Assembly (NCBI RefSeq): GCF_002814235.1
Contig: NZ_PHSU01000027.1
Span: 217,000-280,999, forward strand
Length of the DNA: 64,000 bases
Reading direction: 5' to 3'
Origin: Pseudomonas sp. QS1027
GTDB taxonomy: Bacteria; Pseudomonadota; Gammaproteobacteria; Pseudomonadales; Pseudomonadaceae
The translations under genes and the position numbers were made by a program. This document shows positions 26,195-35,652 of this stretch, piece by piece (the stretch's first letter is position 1; each line of letters opens with the position of its first letter). The notes beneath the pieces are model-generated. The model searched no databases. It saw only the letters and a program-made list of their open reading frames with translations, and had not been told where the DNA came from.

Positions 26195-27676
26195 TCAGCC
26201 AATCGCGCCCAGCAGCTTTTCCCATTCCTTGTTTTCTTTCTTCGACACCCCACCGAGCAAATCCAGGGCCTGGCGCAGACGGAAACGCGTGAGGTCCGGC
26301 CCGAGGATTTCCATGGCATCGAGCACCGATACCGAACTGGCCTGTCCGGTGATCGAGGCGAACATCAGCGGCATGGCATCGCGCAGTTTCAACTCCAGGG
26401 AGTCGACCACCGCCTGGATGGTCGCGGTGATGCTGTCCTTTTCCCACTGGCGCAGGCTTTCCAGCTTCCACAGGATCAACTGCATCAACTTGCGCACGTC
26501 GTCGGCCGAGAGCTTCTTGTGCTCGAACAACTTGGCGTCCAGCGGCAGGCTACCGGCGAAGAAGAAGTTCGCCAGCGGCGCGACCTGGCTGAAAGTCTCG
26601 ACCCGGCCCTGGACCAGCGGCGCGATCTTCATCAGGTACTCGGGATTCAGCGCCCAGTTCTGCACCCGGCTGGCGAATTCTTCCACCGGCAGGTCGCGCA
26701 GCCACTGGCCATTGAGCCAGGACAGCTTCTCGATATCGAAGATCGGCCCGCCCAGGGAGACGCGGGACAGGTCGAAGTGCTCGACCATCTCCTCCAGGGA
26801 GAACTTCTCGCGCTCGTCGGGCATCGACCAGCCCATGCGCCCCAGGTAGTTGAGCATGGCCTCAGGCATGAAGCCCATGCGCTCGTAGAAGGTCACCGAA
26901 GTCGGGTTCTTGCGCTTGGACAGCTTGCTCTTGTCCGGGTTGCGCAACAGCGGCATGTAGCACAGCTGCGGCTGTTCCCAGCCGAAGTATTCGTAGAGCA
27001 GGATCAGCTTGGGCGCCGACGGCAGCCACTCTTCGCCACGCAGCACGTGGGTGATGCCCATCAGGTGGTCGTCGACCACGTTGGCCAGGAAGTAGGTCGG
27101 CAGGCCGTCGGTCTTCATCAGCACCTGCATGTCCATGCGATCCCACGGGATCTCGACATCGCCACGGAGCATGTCCGGCACCACGCAGACGCCTTCGCTC
27201 GGCACTTTCATGCGGATCACATGGGGCTCGCCGGCGGCCAGGCGCCGGGCCACTTCTTCCTTCGACAGCAACAACGCACGACCGTCGTAGCGCGGGGTCT
27301 CGCCACGGGCCATCTGCTCGGCACGCATCTGGTCCAGCTCTTCGGCGGTGCAGAAGCACGGGAAGGCGTGGCCCATGTCGACCAGTTGCTGGGTGTATTT
27401 CTTGTAGATCTCGCTACGTTCGCTCTGCCGGTACGGACCGTGGGGGCCACCGACATCCGGACCCTCGGCCCAGGTGATGCCCAGCCAGTTCAGGGCATCG
27501 AAAATCTGCTGTTCGGACTCGCGGGTCGAACGCAGCTGATCGGTGTCTTCGATCCGCAGGATGAACTCACCACCGTGCTGCTTGGCAAAGCAGTAGTTGA
27601 ACAAGGCGATGTAGGCGGTGCCGACGTGGGGATCGCCGGTGGGCGATGGCGCGATGCGCGTGCGAACGGTGGTCAT
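26195..27676 (-). CDS. gltX: Glutamyl-tRNA synthetase
   Basis: Charges tRNA-Glu with glutamate. Class I synthetase of 493 residues from MTTVRTRIAPSPTGDPHVG, where PSPTGDPHVG is the HIGH-type motif and KLSKRKNPTSV near residue 245 the KMSKS-type loop. A longer upstream frame of 33 residues is not supported by the family. The next operon upstream on the same strand as its own genes encodes tRNA-Glu itself. Active-site and anticodon-binding domains have full length, with no break. Confidence 0.97.
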   Translation of the reverse strand: MTTVRTRIAPSPTGDPHVGTAYIALFNYCFAKQHGGEFILRIEDTDQLRSTRESEQQIFDALNWLGITWAEGPDVGGPHGPYRQSERSEIYKKYTQQLVDMGHAFPCFCTAEELDQMRAEQMARGETPRYDGRALLLSKEEVARRLAAGEPHVIRMKVPSEGVCVVPDMLRGDVEIPWDRMDMQVLMKTDGLPTYFLANVVDDHLMGITHVLRGEEWLPSAPKLILLYEYFGWEQPQLCYMPLLRNPDKSKLSKRKNPTSVTFYERMGFMPEAMLNYLGRMGWSMPDEREKFSLEEMVEHFDLSRVSLGGPIFDIEKLSWLNGQWLRDLPVEEFASRVQNWALNPEYLMKIAPLVQGRVETFSQVAPLANFFFAGSLPLDAKLFEHKKLSADDVRKLMQLILWKLESLRQWEKDSITATIQAVVDSLELKLRDAMPLMFASITGQASSVSVLDAMEILGPDLTRFRLRQALDLLGGVSKKENKEWEKLLGAIG

Positions 27677-27904
27677 GGGCGGTCTCGAAGTGGAGATAAA
27701 ACAAAGGGCGAATGGTAACAGGCACAACCATCCGGGCTCCAGCACAGGGCATCCGACTGAGGGCATATAAGCCAAGCTTCGGTCTAAAAATGGCGCCAGG
27801 CCCCGAAAACCGGGCTTTCTCCGCTACTGGCATTTACCCATTAATCCTGCTGTGCCAGATTCGTCTACCGTAAAATTCACTTACACATTGATGTGTTGCT
27901 GCCC

Positions 27905-28951
27905 ATGCCCTCTCAACTCAAGCGTCGCCTGTTTATTTTCCTGTTCCTGGTCCTGTTGATCGCCCTGGGCTTTTTTGCCCAGTGGTTCTTCAGGGGACGC
28001 TTTTATGAAAGCACCGATAACGCTTATGTCCAGGGCGAAATCACCCGGGTCTCCAGCCAGCTGGGCGCGCGCATTGACGAAGTGCTGGTGGCGGACAACC
28101 AGCATGTGGAAAAGGGCCAGTTGCTGGTGCGACTCGAAGGCGCTGATTTCCAGTTGGCCATCGACCGCGCCAATGCCACCCTCGCCACCCGTGAGGCCGA
28201 ACGGGTACAGGCCCAGAGCAAGCTGACCCAGCAAGCCAGCCTGATCGCCTCCGCCGATGCCCAGGTGGCGTCCAGCCAGGCCAGTCTCGGCCGTTCGCAG
28301 CTCCACCTGAACCGCGCACAGACCCTGCGCAAGCCCGGCTATGTTTCGGAAGAACGGGTCACCACGCTTTCCGCCGACAACCATATCGCCCGTTCGCAAG
28401 TGGTCAAGGCCCAGGCCGACCTGCAAGGCCAGCGCCAGCAGGTCACGGCCCTGAGTGCCGAGCTCAAGCGCCTCGACGCACAGATCGCCAATGCCCGCGC
28501 CGACCTGGCCCAGGCCGAACTGAACCTGACCCGCAGCGAGATCCACGCGCCCATCAGCGGCCTGGTCGGCCAGCGCGCGGCGCGCAACGGCCAGTATGTG
28601 CAGGCCGGTGCCTACCTGCTGTCGATCGTCCCGGACCGGGACATCTGGATCCAGGCCAACTTCAAGGAAACCCAGATCGGCCATATGCAGCCGGGCCAGC
28701 ACGCGACGCTGACCTTCGATGCCTATGAGGACACGCCGATCCAGGGCCAGGTCCAAAGCCTGTTCGCCGCCTCCGGCGCGCAGTTCAGCCTGCTGCCGCC
28801 GGACAACGCCACCGGCAACTTCACCAAGGTGGTGCAGCGCATTCCGGTCAAGCTGACCTTTGCCGCCGACAATCCGTTGCAGGGCAAGATCCGTCCGGGC
28901 ATGTCGGTCACCGTCAAGGTCGATCTGCGCGACGCCCAGCATGGCCGGTGA
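27905..28951 (+). CDS. HlyD/EmrA-type membrane-fusion protein
   Basis: 348-residue periplasmic adaptor of a tripartite multidrug efflux pump. One N-terminal membrane helix (about 10-28, FIFLFLVLLIALGFFAQWF), first barrel-sandwich half STDNAYVQGEITRVSS (about 38-53), a long alpha-hairpin coiled coil (about 80-205), then SEIHAPISGLVGQR as the second lipoyl half. The ATG at 27905 lacks an obvious ribosome site, and a GTG four codons upstream is possible. The end overlaps the following transporter by 11 bases, so the two are translationally coupled. Confidence 0.88.
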   Translation: MPSQLKRRLFIFLFLVLLIALGFFAQWFFRGRFYESTDNAYVQGEITRVSSQLGARIDEVLVADNQHVEKGQLLVRLEGADFQLAIDRANATLATREAERVQAQSKLTQQASLIASADAQVASSQASLGRSQLHLNRAQTLRKPGYVSEERVTTLSADNHIARSQVVKAQADLQGQRQQVTALSAELKRLDAQIANARADLAQAELNLTRSEIHAPISGLVGQRAARNGQYVQAGAYLLSIVPDRDIWIQANFKETQIGHMQPGQHATLTFDAYEDTPIQGQVQSLFAASGAQFSLLPPDNATGNFTKVVQRIPVKLTFAADNPLQGKIRPGMSVTVKVDLRDAQHGR

Positions 28952-30491
28952 CCCACTGATCCGACCGGTGGGCGAACCGACCCGCCGGGACTGGATCGCG
29001 GTGATGAGCGTGATGCTCGGTGCCTTCATGGCCGTGCTCGATATCCAGATCACCAACTCCTCGCTCAAGGATATCCAGGGTGCCCTGTCGGCGACCCTGG
29101 AAGAGGGCTCGTGGATTTCCACCTCCTACCTGGTGGCGGAAATCATCATGATTCCCCTCACCGCCTGGCTGGTGCAATTGCTCTCGGCGCGGCGGCTGGC
29201 GGTCTGGGTCTCGCTGGGTTTCCTCGGCTCGTCGCTGCTCTGCTCCATGGCCTGGAGCCTGGAAAGCATGATCGTGTTCCGCGCCATGCAGGGTTTCACC
29301 GGTGGCGCGCTGATCCCCCTGGCGTTCACCCTGACCCTGATCAAGCTGCCGGACCACCACCGCGCCAAGGGCATGGCGATGTTCGCCATGACCGCCACCT
29401 TCGCCCCGTCCATCGGACCGACCATTGGCGGCTGGCTCACGGAGAACTGGGGCTGGCAGTACATTTTCTACATCAATATCCCGCCCGGCCTGATCATGAT
29501 CGCTGGCCTGCTCTACGGCCTGGAAAAGAAAGAGTCCCATTGGGAACTGCTCAAGAGCACCGACTACGCCGGGATCGTCAGCCTCGGCATCGGCCTGGGC
29601 TGCCTGCAAGTGTTCCTCGAAGAAGGCCATCGCAAGGACTGGCTGGAATCGGACCTGATCGTGACGCTGGGCAGTATCGCCCTGCTGAGCCTGATCACCT
29701 TCGTGATCCTGCAACTGTCCAAGGCCAACCCGCTGATCAACCTGCGCATCCTGCAGAACCGCAACTTCGGCCTGTCCAGCATTGCCAGCCTGGGCATGGG
29801 CGTGGGCCTGTATGGCTCGATCTACCTGCTGCCGCTGTACCTGGCGCAGATCCAGAACTACAACGCCTTGCAGATCGGCGAAGTGATCATGTGGATGGGG
29901 GTGCCGCAGCTGTTCCTGATTCCGCTGGTGCCCAAGCTGATGAAATTCATCTCGCCGAAGCTGCTGTGTACCTTGGGTTTCGGCTTGTTCGGCCTGGCGA
30001 GTTTTTCCTCCGGGGTACTCAACCCGGACTTTGCCGGCCCGCAGTTCAACCAGATCCAGATCATCCGGGCGCTGGGCCAGCCGCTGATCATGGTGACCAT
30101 CTCGCTGATCGCCACCGCCTATATCCTGCCCCAGGACGCGGGGTCGGCGTCGAGCCTGTTCAACATCCTGCGCAACCTCGGCGGGGCCATCGGCATCGCC
30201 CTGCTGGCGACCTTGCTGGATGCGCGGACCAAGGTCTATTTCGACTATTTGCGCGAGGCAATCGTGCCGGGCAACCCGCAGGTGGCCGAGCGCCTGACGA
30301 TGCTTTCGGAGAAGCTGGGTGGCGACGGTGCGGCGCTGGGCAAACTGAGCGAGATCACCCATCAGCAGGCATCGATCATGGCCTATAACGACGCCTTCCA
30401 TTTTGTCGGGATCGCGCTGGGAATCAGCATGTTGGCGGTGCTGTTGACCAAGGCGCTGCCGGCGGGGATCAAGGCTGGGGAAGCACATTGA
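28941..30491 (+). CDS. DHA2-family (EmrB-type) MFS efflux transporter
   Basis: 516 residues, about 14 transmembrane helices. DHA2 motifs: MAVLDIQITNSSLKDIQGAL in helix 1, EGSWISTSYLVAEIIMIPL and PTIGGWLTENWGWQYIFYIN (motif C region). It starts MAGDPLIRPVGEPTRRDW at 28941 inside the end of the adaptor gene. It probably exports a drug or natural product together with the adaptor and a TolC-like channel encoded elsewhere. The substrate is unknown, and no regulator gene is adjacent. Confidence 0.9.
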   Translation: MAGDPLIRPVGEPTRRDWIAVMSVMLGAFMAVLDIQITNSSLKDIQGALSATLEEGSWISTSYLVAEIIMIPLTAWLVQLLSARRLAVWVSLGFLGSSLLCSMAWSLESMIVFRAMQGFTGGALIPLAFTLTLIKLPDHHRAKGMAMFAMTATFAPSIGPTIGGWLTENWGWQYIFYINIPPGLIMIAGLLYGLEKKESHWELLKSTDYAGIVSLGIGLGCLQVFLEEGHRKDWLESDLIVTLGSIALLSLITFVILQLSKANPLINLRILQNRNFGLSSIASLGMGVGLYGSIYLLPLYLAQIQNYNALQIGEVIMWMGVPQLFLIPLVPKLMKFISPKLLCTLGFGLFGLASFSSGVLNPDFAGPQFNQIQIIRALGQPLIMVTISLIATAYILPQDAGSASSLFNILRNLGGAIGIALLATLLDARTKVYFDYLREAIVPGNPQVAERLTMLSEKLGGDGAALGKLSEITHQQASIMAYNDAFHFVGIALGISMLAVLLTKALPAGIKAGEAH

Positions 30492-30496
30492 TTCTG

Positions 30497-30683
30497 CCGG
30501 CCTCTTCGCGGGCAAGCTCCGCTCCCACATGAGTCCTGTGTTGTGCATCAAAGCCTGACTCTGCCCACAGACCCTGTATTGGGCATAAAGCCTGGTTCTG
30601 CTTCCGTCGGATCTACACGGCAAGCACCACTCAAGCCTTACTCGGTGCAAAGTGGGAGCGGAGCTTGCCCGCGAAGAGGCCGG
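30497..30683. repeat. REP doublet with 32-bp perfect arms, left flank of the RAYT gene
   Basis: Arms at 30497-30528 and 30652-30683 are perfect inverted 32-mers; the right arm starts gtgggagcggagcttgcccg. This is a different REP lineage from the tgtaggagc repeats elsewhere. Between the arms are two imperfect tandem copies of about 30 bp (from 30535 and 30573, both cctgt-tt-g-gca-aaagcctg). Confidence 0.9.
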
Positions 30684-30699
30684 AGCAGACAACACACAA

Positions 30700-31158
30700 C
30701 TAAAGCCAAATGGCGTCCCACAACGGGTAATCGCCCACCCGTTTCACCAGGCCGGCTCGCAGTGGATTGGCCACTATGTAGCGTGCCACAGACTGCAAAT
30801 CTTCTTCCCGACGTATCGCCCGATCATGAAAGCTGCTTTGCCAGAGTGCGCCCGTGCGTTGCAGTCTTCGATTGACAGCACTGGTTGCCCGGGACTTGGT
30901 CCTGCGCACCAAATCTCCAAGGCAGGTCCCCTGAAGCTCGATGAGCCAATGGAAATGGTCAGGCATCACCACCCAAGCCAGGGAACGCGCCAACTGTTCT
31001 TCCTCTGCATATCTGAAGCTGCGGACCAGCAGGCGTCCAAGATTGAAATCCCTGAAGATGGGTTCACGTTCCCGGACTACTGCCGTCAGCAAATAAATAC
31101 CACCGGATTCCGAATAACGGCCCTTACGTAAATGGCAGGAGTTGAAACGAGTAGTCAT
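30700..31158 (-). CDS. REP-associated tyrosine transposase (RAYT)
   Basis: 152-residue single-strand DNA transposase of the IS200-like Y1 family (TnpA_REP). The metal-binding HUH motif is HFH at 68-70 in VVMPDHFHWLIE, the catalytic Tyr is probably Tyr127 in ARYIVANPLRAGL, and ALWQSSFHDRAIR is the conserved mid-protein motif. It is full length with no frameshift. RAYTs are thought to mobilise the REPs that flank them; here matching REPs lie on both sides. The ATG is followed by TTRFNSCHLRKG. Confidence 0.93.
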   Translation of the reverse strand: MTTRFNSCHLRKGRYSESGGIYLLTAVVREREPIFRDFNLGRLLVRSFRYAEEEQLARSLAWVVMPDHFHWLIELQGTCLGDLVRRTKSRATSAVNRRLQRTGALWQSSFHDRAIRREEDLQSVARYIVANPLRAGLVKRVGDYPLWDAIWL

Positions 31159-31279
31159 CCTTGACCCTCCTGAGGCTGGAAAAGCTTGAAAATACAGGAG
31201 CTGGGTCAGGGAGCGGGTGGATCAATGACACTGAATATTTCGTGTGAGTCCATTCAATCGTAGGTGCCTGTCCTGACCC

Positions 31280-31408
31280 CTTCGCGGCTATCCGACAAGC
31301 TCCCCTCCCACAGGTCCTGATTTCTCCACAAAGACTTGCCCTGCACGGCGCTCACCTCTCCAGCCTTGCTCGGTGCAAAGTGGGAGCGGAGCTTGCCCGC
31401 GAAGAGGC
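31280..31408. repeat. REP pair on the right flank of the RAYT gene, including a 47-bp direct repeat copy
   Basis: The right arm (31380-31408, gtgggagcggagcttgcccg onward) is identical to the REP left of the RAYT. The homology extends left: 31362-31408 matches 30634-30680 at 46 of 47 positions (A/G at one site). The left arm of this pair (31280-31312) is degraded (ctatccgacaagctcccc). Confidence 0.85.
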
Positions 31409-31427
31409 AGAAACAGGCACCCCATAA

Positions 31428-32327
31428 CTACACAGACTGACCACTGCGCTCCCTGATCAACTCGATCAACGCCCGCAACCCCGCCGGCACATAGCGGCGC
31501 CCCGGGTAATACAGCGACAAGCCACCGTAAGGCGGCGTCCACTCCTCCAGCACCGGCACCAGGGTACCCGCCGCCAGATCGGCGGTGGCGTTCCACTGCG
31601 AGGCATACGCCAACCCCAATCCCGCCCGCGCCGCCTCCAGCACCAGAGTCGATTCGTCCAGGGTCAGCACACCCTGTACATCGACCTCGTAGGACTCACC
31701 ATGGCGCTCGAACTCCCAGTGGTAGATCCGCCCGCTGGGCAGGCGCAGGCGGATGCAACGGTGGTTCAGCAGATCCATCGGCACCTGCGGCACCGGATGC
31801 CGGGAAAAATACTCCGGGCTGCCCATCACCAGCAGCCGCAACGGTAAACCCAGGGGAATGGCGATCATGTCCTGGGGCACGCTTTCGGTCAGGCGAATCC
31901 CGGCATCAAACCCCTCGACGACGATATCGATCAACTTGCCCTCGGTGACGATATCCACCTTCATGTCCGGATAACGCCGCATGTACTCCAGGAACAAGGG
32001 CATCGCCTGCTTCACCGCTCCCACCGCGCTGTTGATACGCAAGGTGCCCGTCGGCATATCCCCATGGTTGCCGGCCTGCTCCATCGCTTCACGAATGGTC
32101 GACATCGCCGGCGCAATGCTCTCGACAAATTGCGCCCCGGCCTCGGACAACGCCACGCTGCGGGTGGTGCGATTGAACAGGCGCGCGCCAATCCGCGCCT
32201 CCAGCGCCGACACCGCATGGCTCAGCGCCGAGGTCGAGACGTCCAGTTCAGTGGCCGCCGCACGAAAACTCCGATGCCGGGCCACAGCCAGCACCGCTTC
32301 CAATTCTGTCAGGCCTGATGTGCGCAT
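31428..32327 (-). CDS. LysR-family regulator divergent from an aldehyde dehydrogenase
   Basis: 299 residues. HTH at 1-62 (RAAATELDVSTSALSHAVSALEARIG), CrgA/DmlR-like effector domain (GTLRINSAVGAVKQAMPLF, then FDAGIRLTESVPQDMIAIPLG). Only 103 bases separate its ATG from that of the plus-strand dehydrogenase, so it is the likely controller of that gene. The inducer is unknown. Confidence 0.88.
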   Translation of the reverse strand: MRTSGLTELEAVLAVARHRSFRAAATELDVSTSALSHAVSALEARIGARLFNRTTRSVALSEAGAQFVESIAPAMSTIREAMEQAGNHGDMPTGTLRINSAVGAVKQAMPLFLEYMRRYPDMKVDIVTEGKLIDIVVEGFDAGIRLTESVPQDMIAIPLGLPLRLLVMGSPEYFSRHPVPQVPMDLLNHRCIRLRLPSGRIYHWEFERHGESYEVDVQGVLTLDESTLVLEAARAGLGLAYASQWNATADLAAGTLVPVLEEWTPPYGGLSLYYPGRRYVPAGLRALIELIRERSGQSV

Positions 32328-32430
32328 TATCCCAGATCACTCATTAACCCATGCCGCTTCATCCGGCTTATCAGGCCAATCCTAGCCGCTTATCCTGACT
32401 CACACCACAGACACCCACCTCGGAGCAGCC

Positions 32431-33855
32431 ATGCAACGCATCGACCATATCTATATCAATGGCGCCTTTGTCACGCCTCATGGCGAGGAACTGTTCGACC
32501 TGTTCAACCCGGCGACAGGCCAGGTCATCGGTCAGGTGCGCCTGGCGGACGAACAGGATGCCCACGCCGCGATTGCCGCCGCCAAGGCCGCGTTTCCAGC
32601 CTTCTCCCACACGACCAAGACCGAACGCCTGGCCATGTTGCAGCGTATGCACGCCGCCATTGCCGCCCGGGAAGACCCGCTCAGCGACGCCCTGATCGAG
32701 GAGTACGGTGCCCCCGCCTCGCGCTCGCGCTGGATGGCCCAGCATGCCGCCAGCGTTTTGCTCGAAGCGGCGAAGATCCTCGAACACTACGACTTCAAGC
32801 GCCGCGCCGGAACCGCCGAGGTGATCATGCAGCCCCTCGGTGTGGCCGGCCTGATCACCCCCTGGAACAACGACGCCGGTTTTATCTGCGGCAAGCTTGC
32901 CGCCGCCCTGGCCGCCGGTTGTACTGCGGTGATCAAGCCCAGCGAGATGAGTGCGATCCAGACTCGCATCGTCACCGAAGCCCTGCACGAAGCCGACCTG
33001 CCGCCGGGGTTGTTCAATATCGTCACCGGCCGCGGTGAAACCGTCGGCGCGACCATCAGCAGTCATCCGGATGTCGCGAAAATCTCCTTTACCGGCTCCA
33101 CCCCGGTGGGCAAAAGCATCCTGCGCAGCGCCGCCGAGACACTCAAGCGCGTCACCCTGGAACTGGGCGGTAAATCGCCGGTGGTGATCCTCGACGATGC
33201 CGACCTGAGCCAGGCCATTCCCCTGGCCTTGCAGGCCGGTTTCATGAACAGCGGCCAGGCGTGCATCGCCGGGACCCGGATACTGGTGCCGGAAAAACGC
33301 CTGCATGAGGTCGAAGCTGCCGTGGTCCAGGCCATCGACACGGTCAAGGCCGGTGATCCCCTGGATCCACAGACCACCGTCGGGCCGATGGTCAGTGAAA
33401 AACAATGGCAGCGGGTGCAACGCTATATCCGTATCGGTATCGACGATGGCGCCCGTCTGCTGGTGGGTGGCGAAGGCCTGCCCCAGGGCGTGGACAAGGG
33501 CTGGTTCGTACGCCCGACCGTGTTCAGTGGCGTGACCAACGAGATGACCATCGCCCGCGAGGAAATCTTCGGGCCGGTGCTGTCGATCATTACCTATCGC
33601 GATCAGGAAGAAGCGATCCGCATCGCCAATGACACGCCCTATGGCCTGCAGGCCTACGTGATGTCCGCCGATGTCGAACGGGCCCGCCAGGTCGCCGACC
33701 GCCTGGAGGCCGGGCGCGTGCTGATCAACACCCTGGCCCACGAGCCGGCGGCACCTTTCGGCGGTTTCAAGCAGTCGGGCATCGGCCGGGAATACGGAAC
33801 CTTCGGGCTGGAGGCGTTCCTCGAGCCGAAATCGATTCTGGGGGGAACTCAATAA
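32431..33855 (+). CDS. NAD(P)-dependent aldehyde dehydrogenase, substrate unknown
   Basis: 474 residues of the ALDH superfamily. Cofactor loop FTGSTPVGKSILRSA near residue 220, general-base Glu in LELGGKSPVVIL (near 245), nucleophile Cys in NSGQACIAGTR (near 279), and the EEIFGPVLSIITY motif near 386. GGAG precedes the ATG at six bases. Divergent LysR gene upstream, hairpin terminator downstream. The sequence resembles betaine/aminobutyraldehyde-type ALDHs only in general terms, so no substrate is assigned. Confidence 0.88.
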   Translation: MQRIDHIYINGAFVTPHGEELFDLFNPATGQVIGQVRLADEQDAHAAIAAAKAAFPAFSHTTKTERLAMLQRMHAAIAAREDPLSDALIEEYGAPASRSRWMAQHAASVLLEAAKILEHYDFKRRAGTAEVIMQPLGVAGLITPWNNDAGFICGKLAAALAAGCTAVIKPSEMSAIQTRIVTEALHEADLPPGLFNIVTGRGETVGATISSHPDVAKISFTGSTPVGKSILRSAAETLKRVTLELGGKSPVVILDDADLSQAIPLALQAGFMNSGQACIAGTRILVPEKRLHEVEAAVVQAIDTVKAGDPLDPQTTVGPMVSEKQWQRVQRYIRIGIDDGARLLVGGEGLPQGVDKGWFVRPTVFSGVTNEMTIAREEIFGPVLSIITYRDQEEAIRIANDTPYGLQAYVMSADVERARQVADRLEAGRVLINTLAHEPAAPFGGFKQSGIGREYGTFGLEAFLEPKSILGGTQ

Positions 33856-33859
33856 CCGA

Positions 33860-33889
33860 CTCCCCGGCAGGCCGATGCCTGCCGGGGAG
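33860..33889. terminator. 12-bp stem hairpin between convergent genes
   Basis: Perfect stem ctccccggcagg/cctgccggggag around ccgatg, in the 42-base gap between the aldehyde dehydrogenase and the convergent hydrolase gene. No T run follows on either strand, but the position fits a shared transcription barrier. Confidence 0.6.
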
Positions 33890-33897
33890 ATCGCGGC

Positions 33898-34446
33898 TTA
33901 GCGCGCCAGCCACTGCTCGGCGGAAATCACCGTGGCATAACCGAACGCCAGGGAGGCCATGAATGCGCCGTGCACATGGGCCGCCGGCACCGTCAGGCCA
34001 TTGAACTCCAGGTCCCGTGACGCACAGGCATCGTGAATCACCGTGACCGTGTAGCCCTGGTCAGCCGCCGCGCGGGTGATGGCGTCGACACACAGGTGAC
34101 TCATGCTGCCGACCACCACCAGTTCCTTGATGCCATTGCGCTCCAGCACCGTCGCCAGTTCGGTGTCGCGAAACGAGTTGATGAAATGCTTGAGAATCAC
34201 CTGCTCGTCGGCACGGTTGAGGACCTTGGTGTGCAACTTAGCCCCTTCGGAACCGGGGACAAAAAACGGCGCATCGGCGCTCGCGGACTCGTGGCGGACA
34301 TGCACCACCAGGTCGCCCGCCTCACGGGCGGCGGCCAGAATCGCGGCGGCCTTGTCGGCCGCCGCATCGGCGCCGCTCAGGGTCCATTTTCCGCCCGGGA
34401 AATAGTCATTCTGGATATCCACCAGGATCAGCGCTTGTACGGACAT
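33898..34446 (-). CDS. Isochorismatase-fold cysteine hydrolase (nicotinamidase-like)
   Basis: 182 residues from MSVQALILVDIQNDYFPGG. Catalytic triad by motif: Asp in LVDIQNDYF (residue 10), Lys in VILKHFINSF (near 105), Cys in GSMSHLCVDAITRAA (near 141), as in nicotinamidases and related amidohydrolases. AGGAAGATGAT precedes the ATG. It is divergent from a GlxA-type activator gene. Substrate may be nicotinamide, a carbamoyl amide or a similar small amide; the sequence does not decide. Confidence 0.85.
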   Translation of the reverse strand: MSVQALILVDIQNDYFPGGKWTLSGADAAADKAAAILAAAREAGDLVVHVRHESASADAPFFVPGSEGAKLHTKVLNRADEQVILKHFINSFRDTELATVLERNGIKELVVVGSMSHLCVDAITRAAADQGYTVTVIHDACASRDLEFNGLTVPAAHVHGAFMASLAFGYATVISAEQWLAR

Positions 34447-34566
34447 ATCATCTTCCTCGATTGAGTGGTGCAGCGTTCGGTTGCTTTGCTTTACCGGATC
34501 AAGTATCCAGTTCCCACCGGGCTCCGGGGATTGGCCGGACCGACACTTTCGAGGGGAAAACTGACA

Positions 34567-35589
34567 ATGGACGCGCCCACGGCCGCCATCGACCGCGCCA
34601 CCACCGCCGAAGGGCGCAACGACAGCGCCGTGGCCGAGATCGGCCTGCTCCTCTATCCCGGCGCGCAGACCGCCGCCATCCACGGCCTGACCGACCTGTT
34701 CAGCGTGGCCAATCGCATGGTCGCCGAACACGGCGATGCCGCCCGGCTGCTGCGCATCAGCCATTGGGCGACCCGCGCCACGGGCGAGTCCCTCGAACGG
34801 ATCTACGACAGCCAGCCGGGCGCGGACGGCCAACCGGTCGCCGTGGTCATTCCGCCATCGCTGGGCGATACACCCTCGCCCGCGTCCCTGCAGCTCAGTG
34901 CCGCCTGGGTCCGCGAACAACATAGCCACGGGGCGATCATCGGCTCTGTGTGCATGGGCGCCTTCGTGCTGGCCCAGACCGGGCTGCTCGACCAGCGCCC
35001 CGCCACCACCCACTGGAATTCGGCCAAGGCCTTTGCCGCGCTCTACCCGCAGATACGCCTCGACACCCACAAGCCGATCATCGACGACGGCGACCTGATC
35101 ACCACCGCCGGGCTGATGGCCTGGGCCGAGCTGGGCATGCGCCTGGTCGAACGGCTGCTGGGGCCGGGGATCGCAACGCGTACCGCGCGCTACCTGCTGA
35201 TCGAACACCGTGACAGCAGTGAATGCGCCGGCAACTTTGCGCCGATCCTGGGACACGGCGACGCCGCGATCCTCAAGGTCCAGCACTGGCTGCAAAGCAG
35301 CGGTGCGCTGGAGGTCAGCGTCAATGCCATGGCCGACAAGGCCGGCCTGGAAGAACGGACCTTCCTGCGCCACTTTCGTGCCGCCACCGGCCTGCGTCCA
35401 ACGGAGTACTGCCAGCACCTGCGAGTCGGCAAGGCGCGGGAAATGCTTGAATTCACCAACGGCACCGTCGACCATATCGCCTGGACCGTGGGTTACCAGG
35501 ACCCCGGTGCATTCCGTTCGACCTTCAAGAAAATCACCGGTTTTTCTCCCAGTGATTACCGTGGTCGCTACGGCGCCAGAGCAACCTGA
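34567..35589 (+). CDS. GlxA-type regulator: DJ-1/PfpI domain plus AraC HTH
   Basis: 340 residues from MDAPTAAIDRATT. N-terminal class I glutamine-amidotransferase-like domain (about 20-205, with GSVCMGAFVLAQTGLL holding the nucleophile-elbow Cys) and C-terminal AraC-type double HTH (about 235-335; VNAMADKAGLEERTFLRHFRAATG and VDHIAWTVGYQDPGAFRSTFKKITG). Divergent from the isochorismatase-fold hydrolase, which is its most likely target. An in-frame extension of 34 residues upstream is not supported. A GAGGGG site lies before the ATG at rather long spacing. Confidence 0.88.
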   Translation: MDAPTAAIDRATTAEGRNDSAVAEIGLLLYPGAQTAAIHGLTDLFSVANRMVAEHGDAARLLRISHWATRATGESLERIYDSQPGADGQPVAVVIPPSLGDTPSPASLQLSAAWVREQHSHGAIIGSVCMGAFVLAQTGLLDQRPATTHWNSAKAFAALYPQIRLDTHKPIIDDGDLITTAGLMAWAELGMRLVERLLGPGIATRTARYLLIEHRDSSECAGNFAPILGHGDAAILKVQHWLQSSGALEVSVNAMADKAGLEERTFLRHFRAATGLRPTEYCQHLRVGKAREMLEFTNGTVDHIAWTVGYQDPGAFRSTFKKITGFSPSDYRGRYGARAT

Positions 35590-35652
35590 GCTCAACCACC
35601 GGCGGGGCGATACCTTGCCGGTCATCCTTATTGATACGGCCCGGAGAAACAC

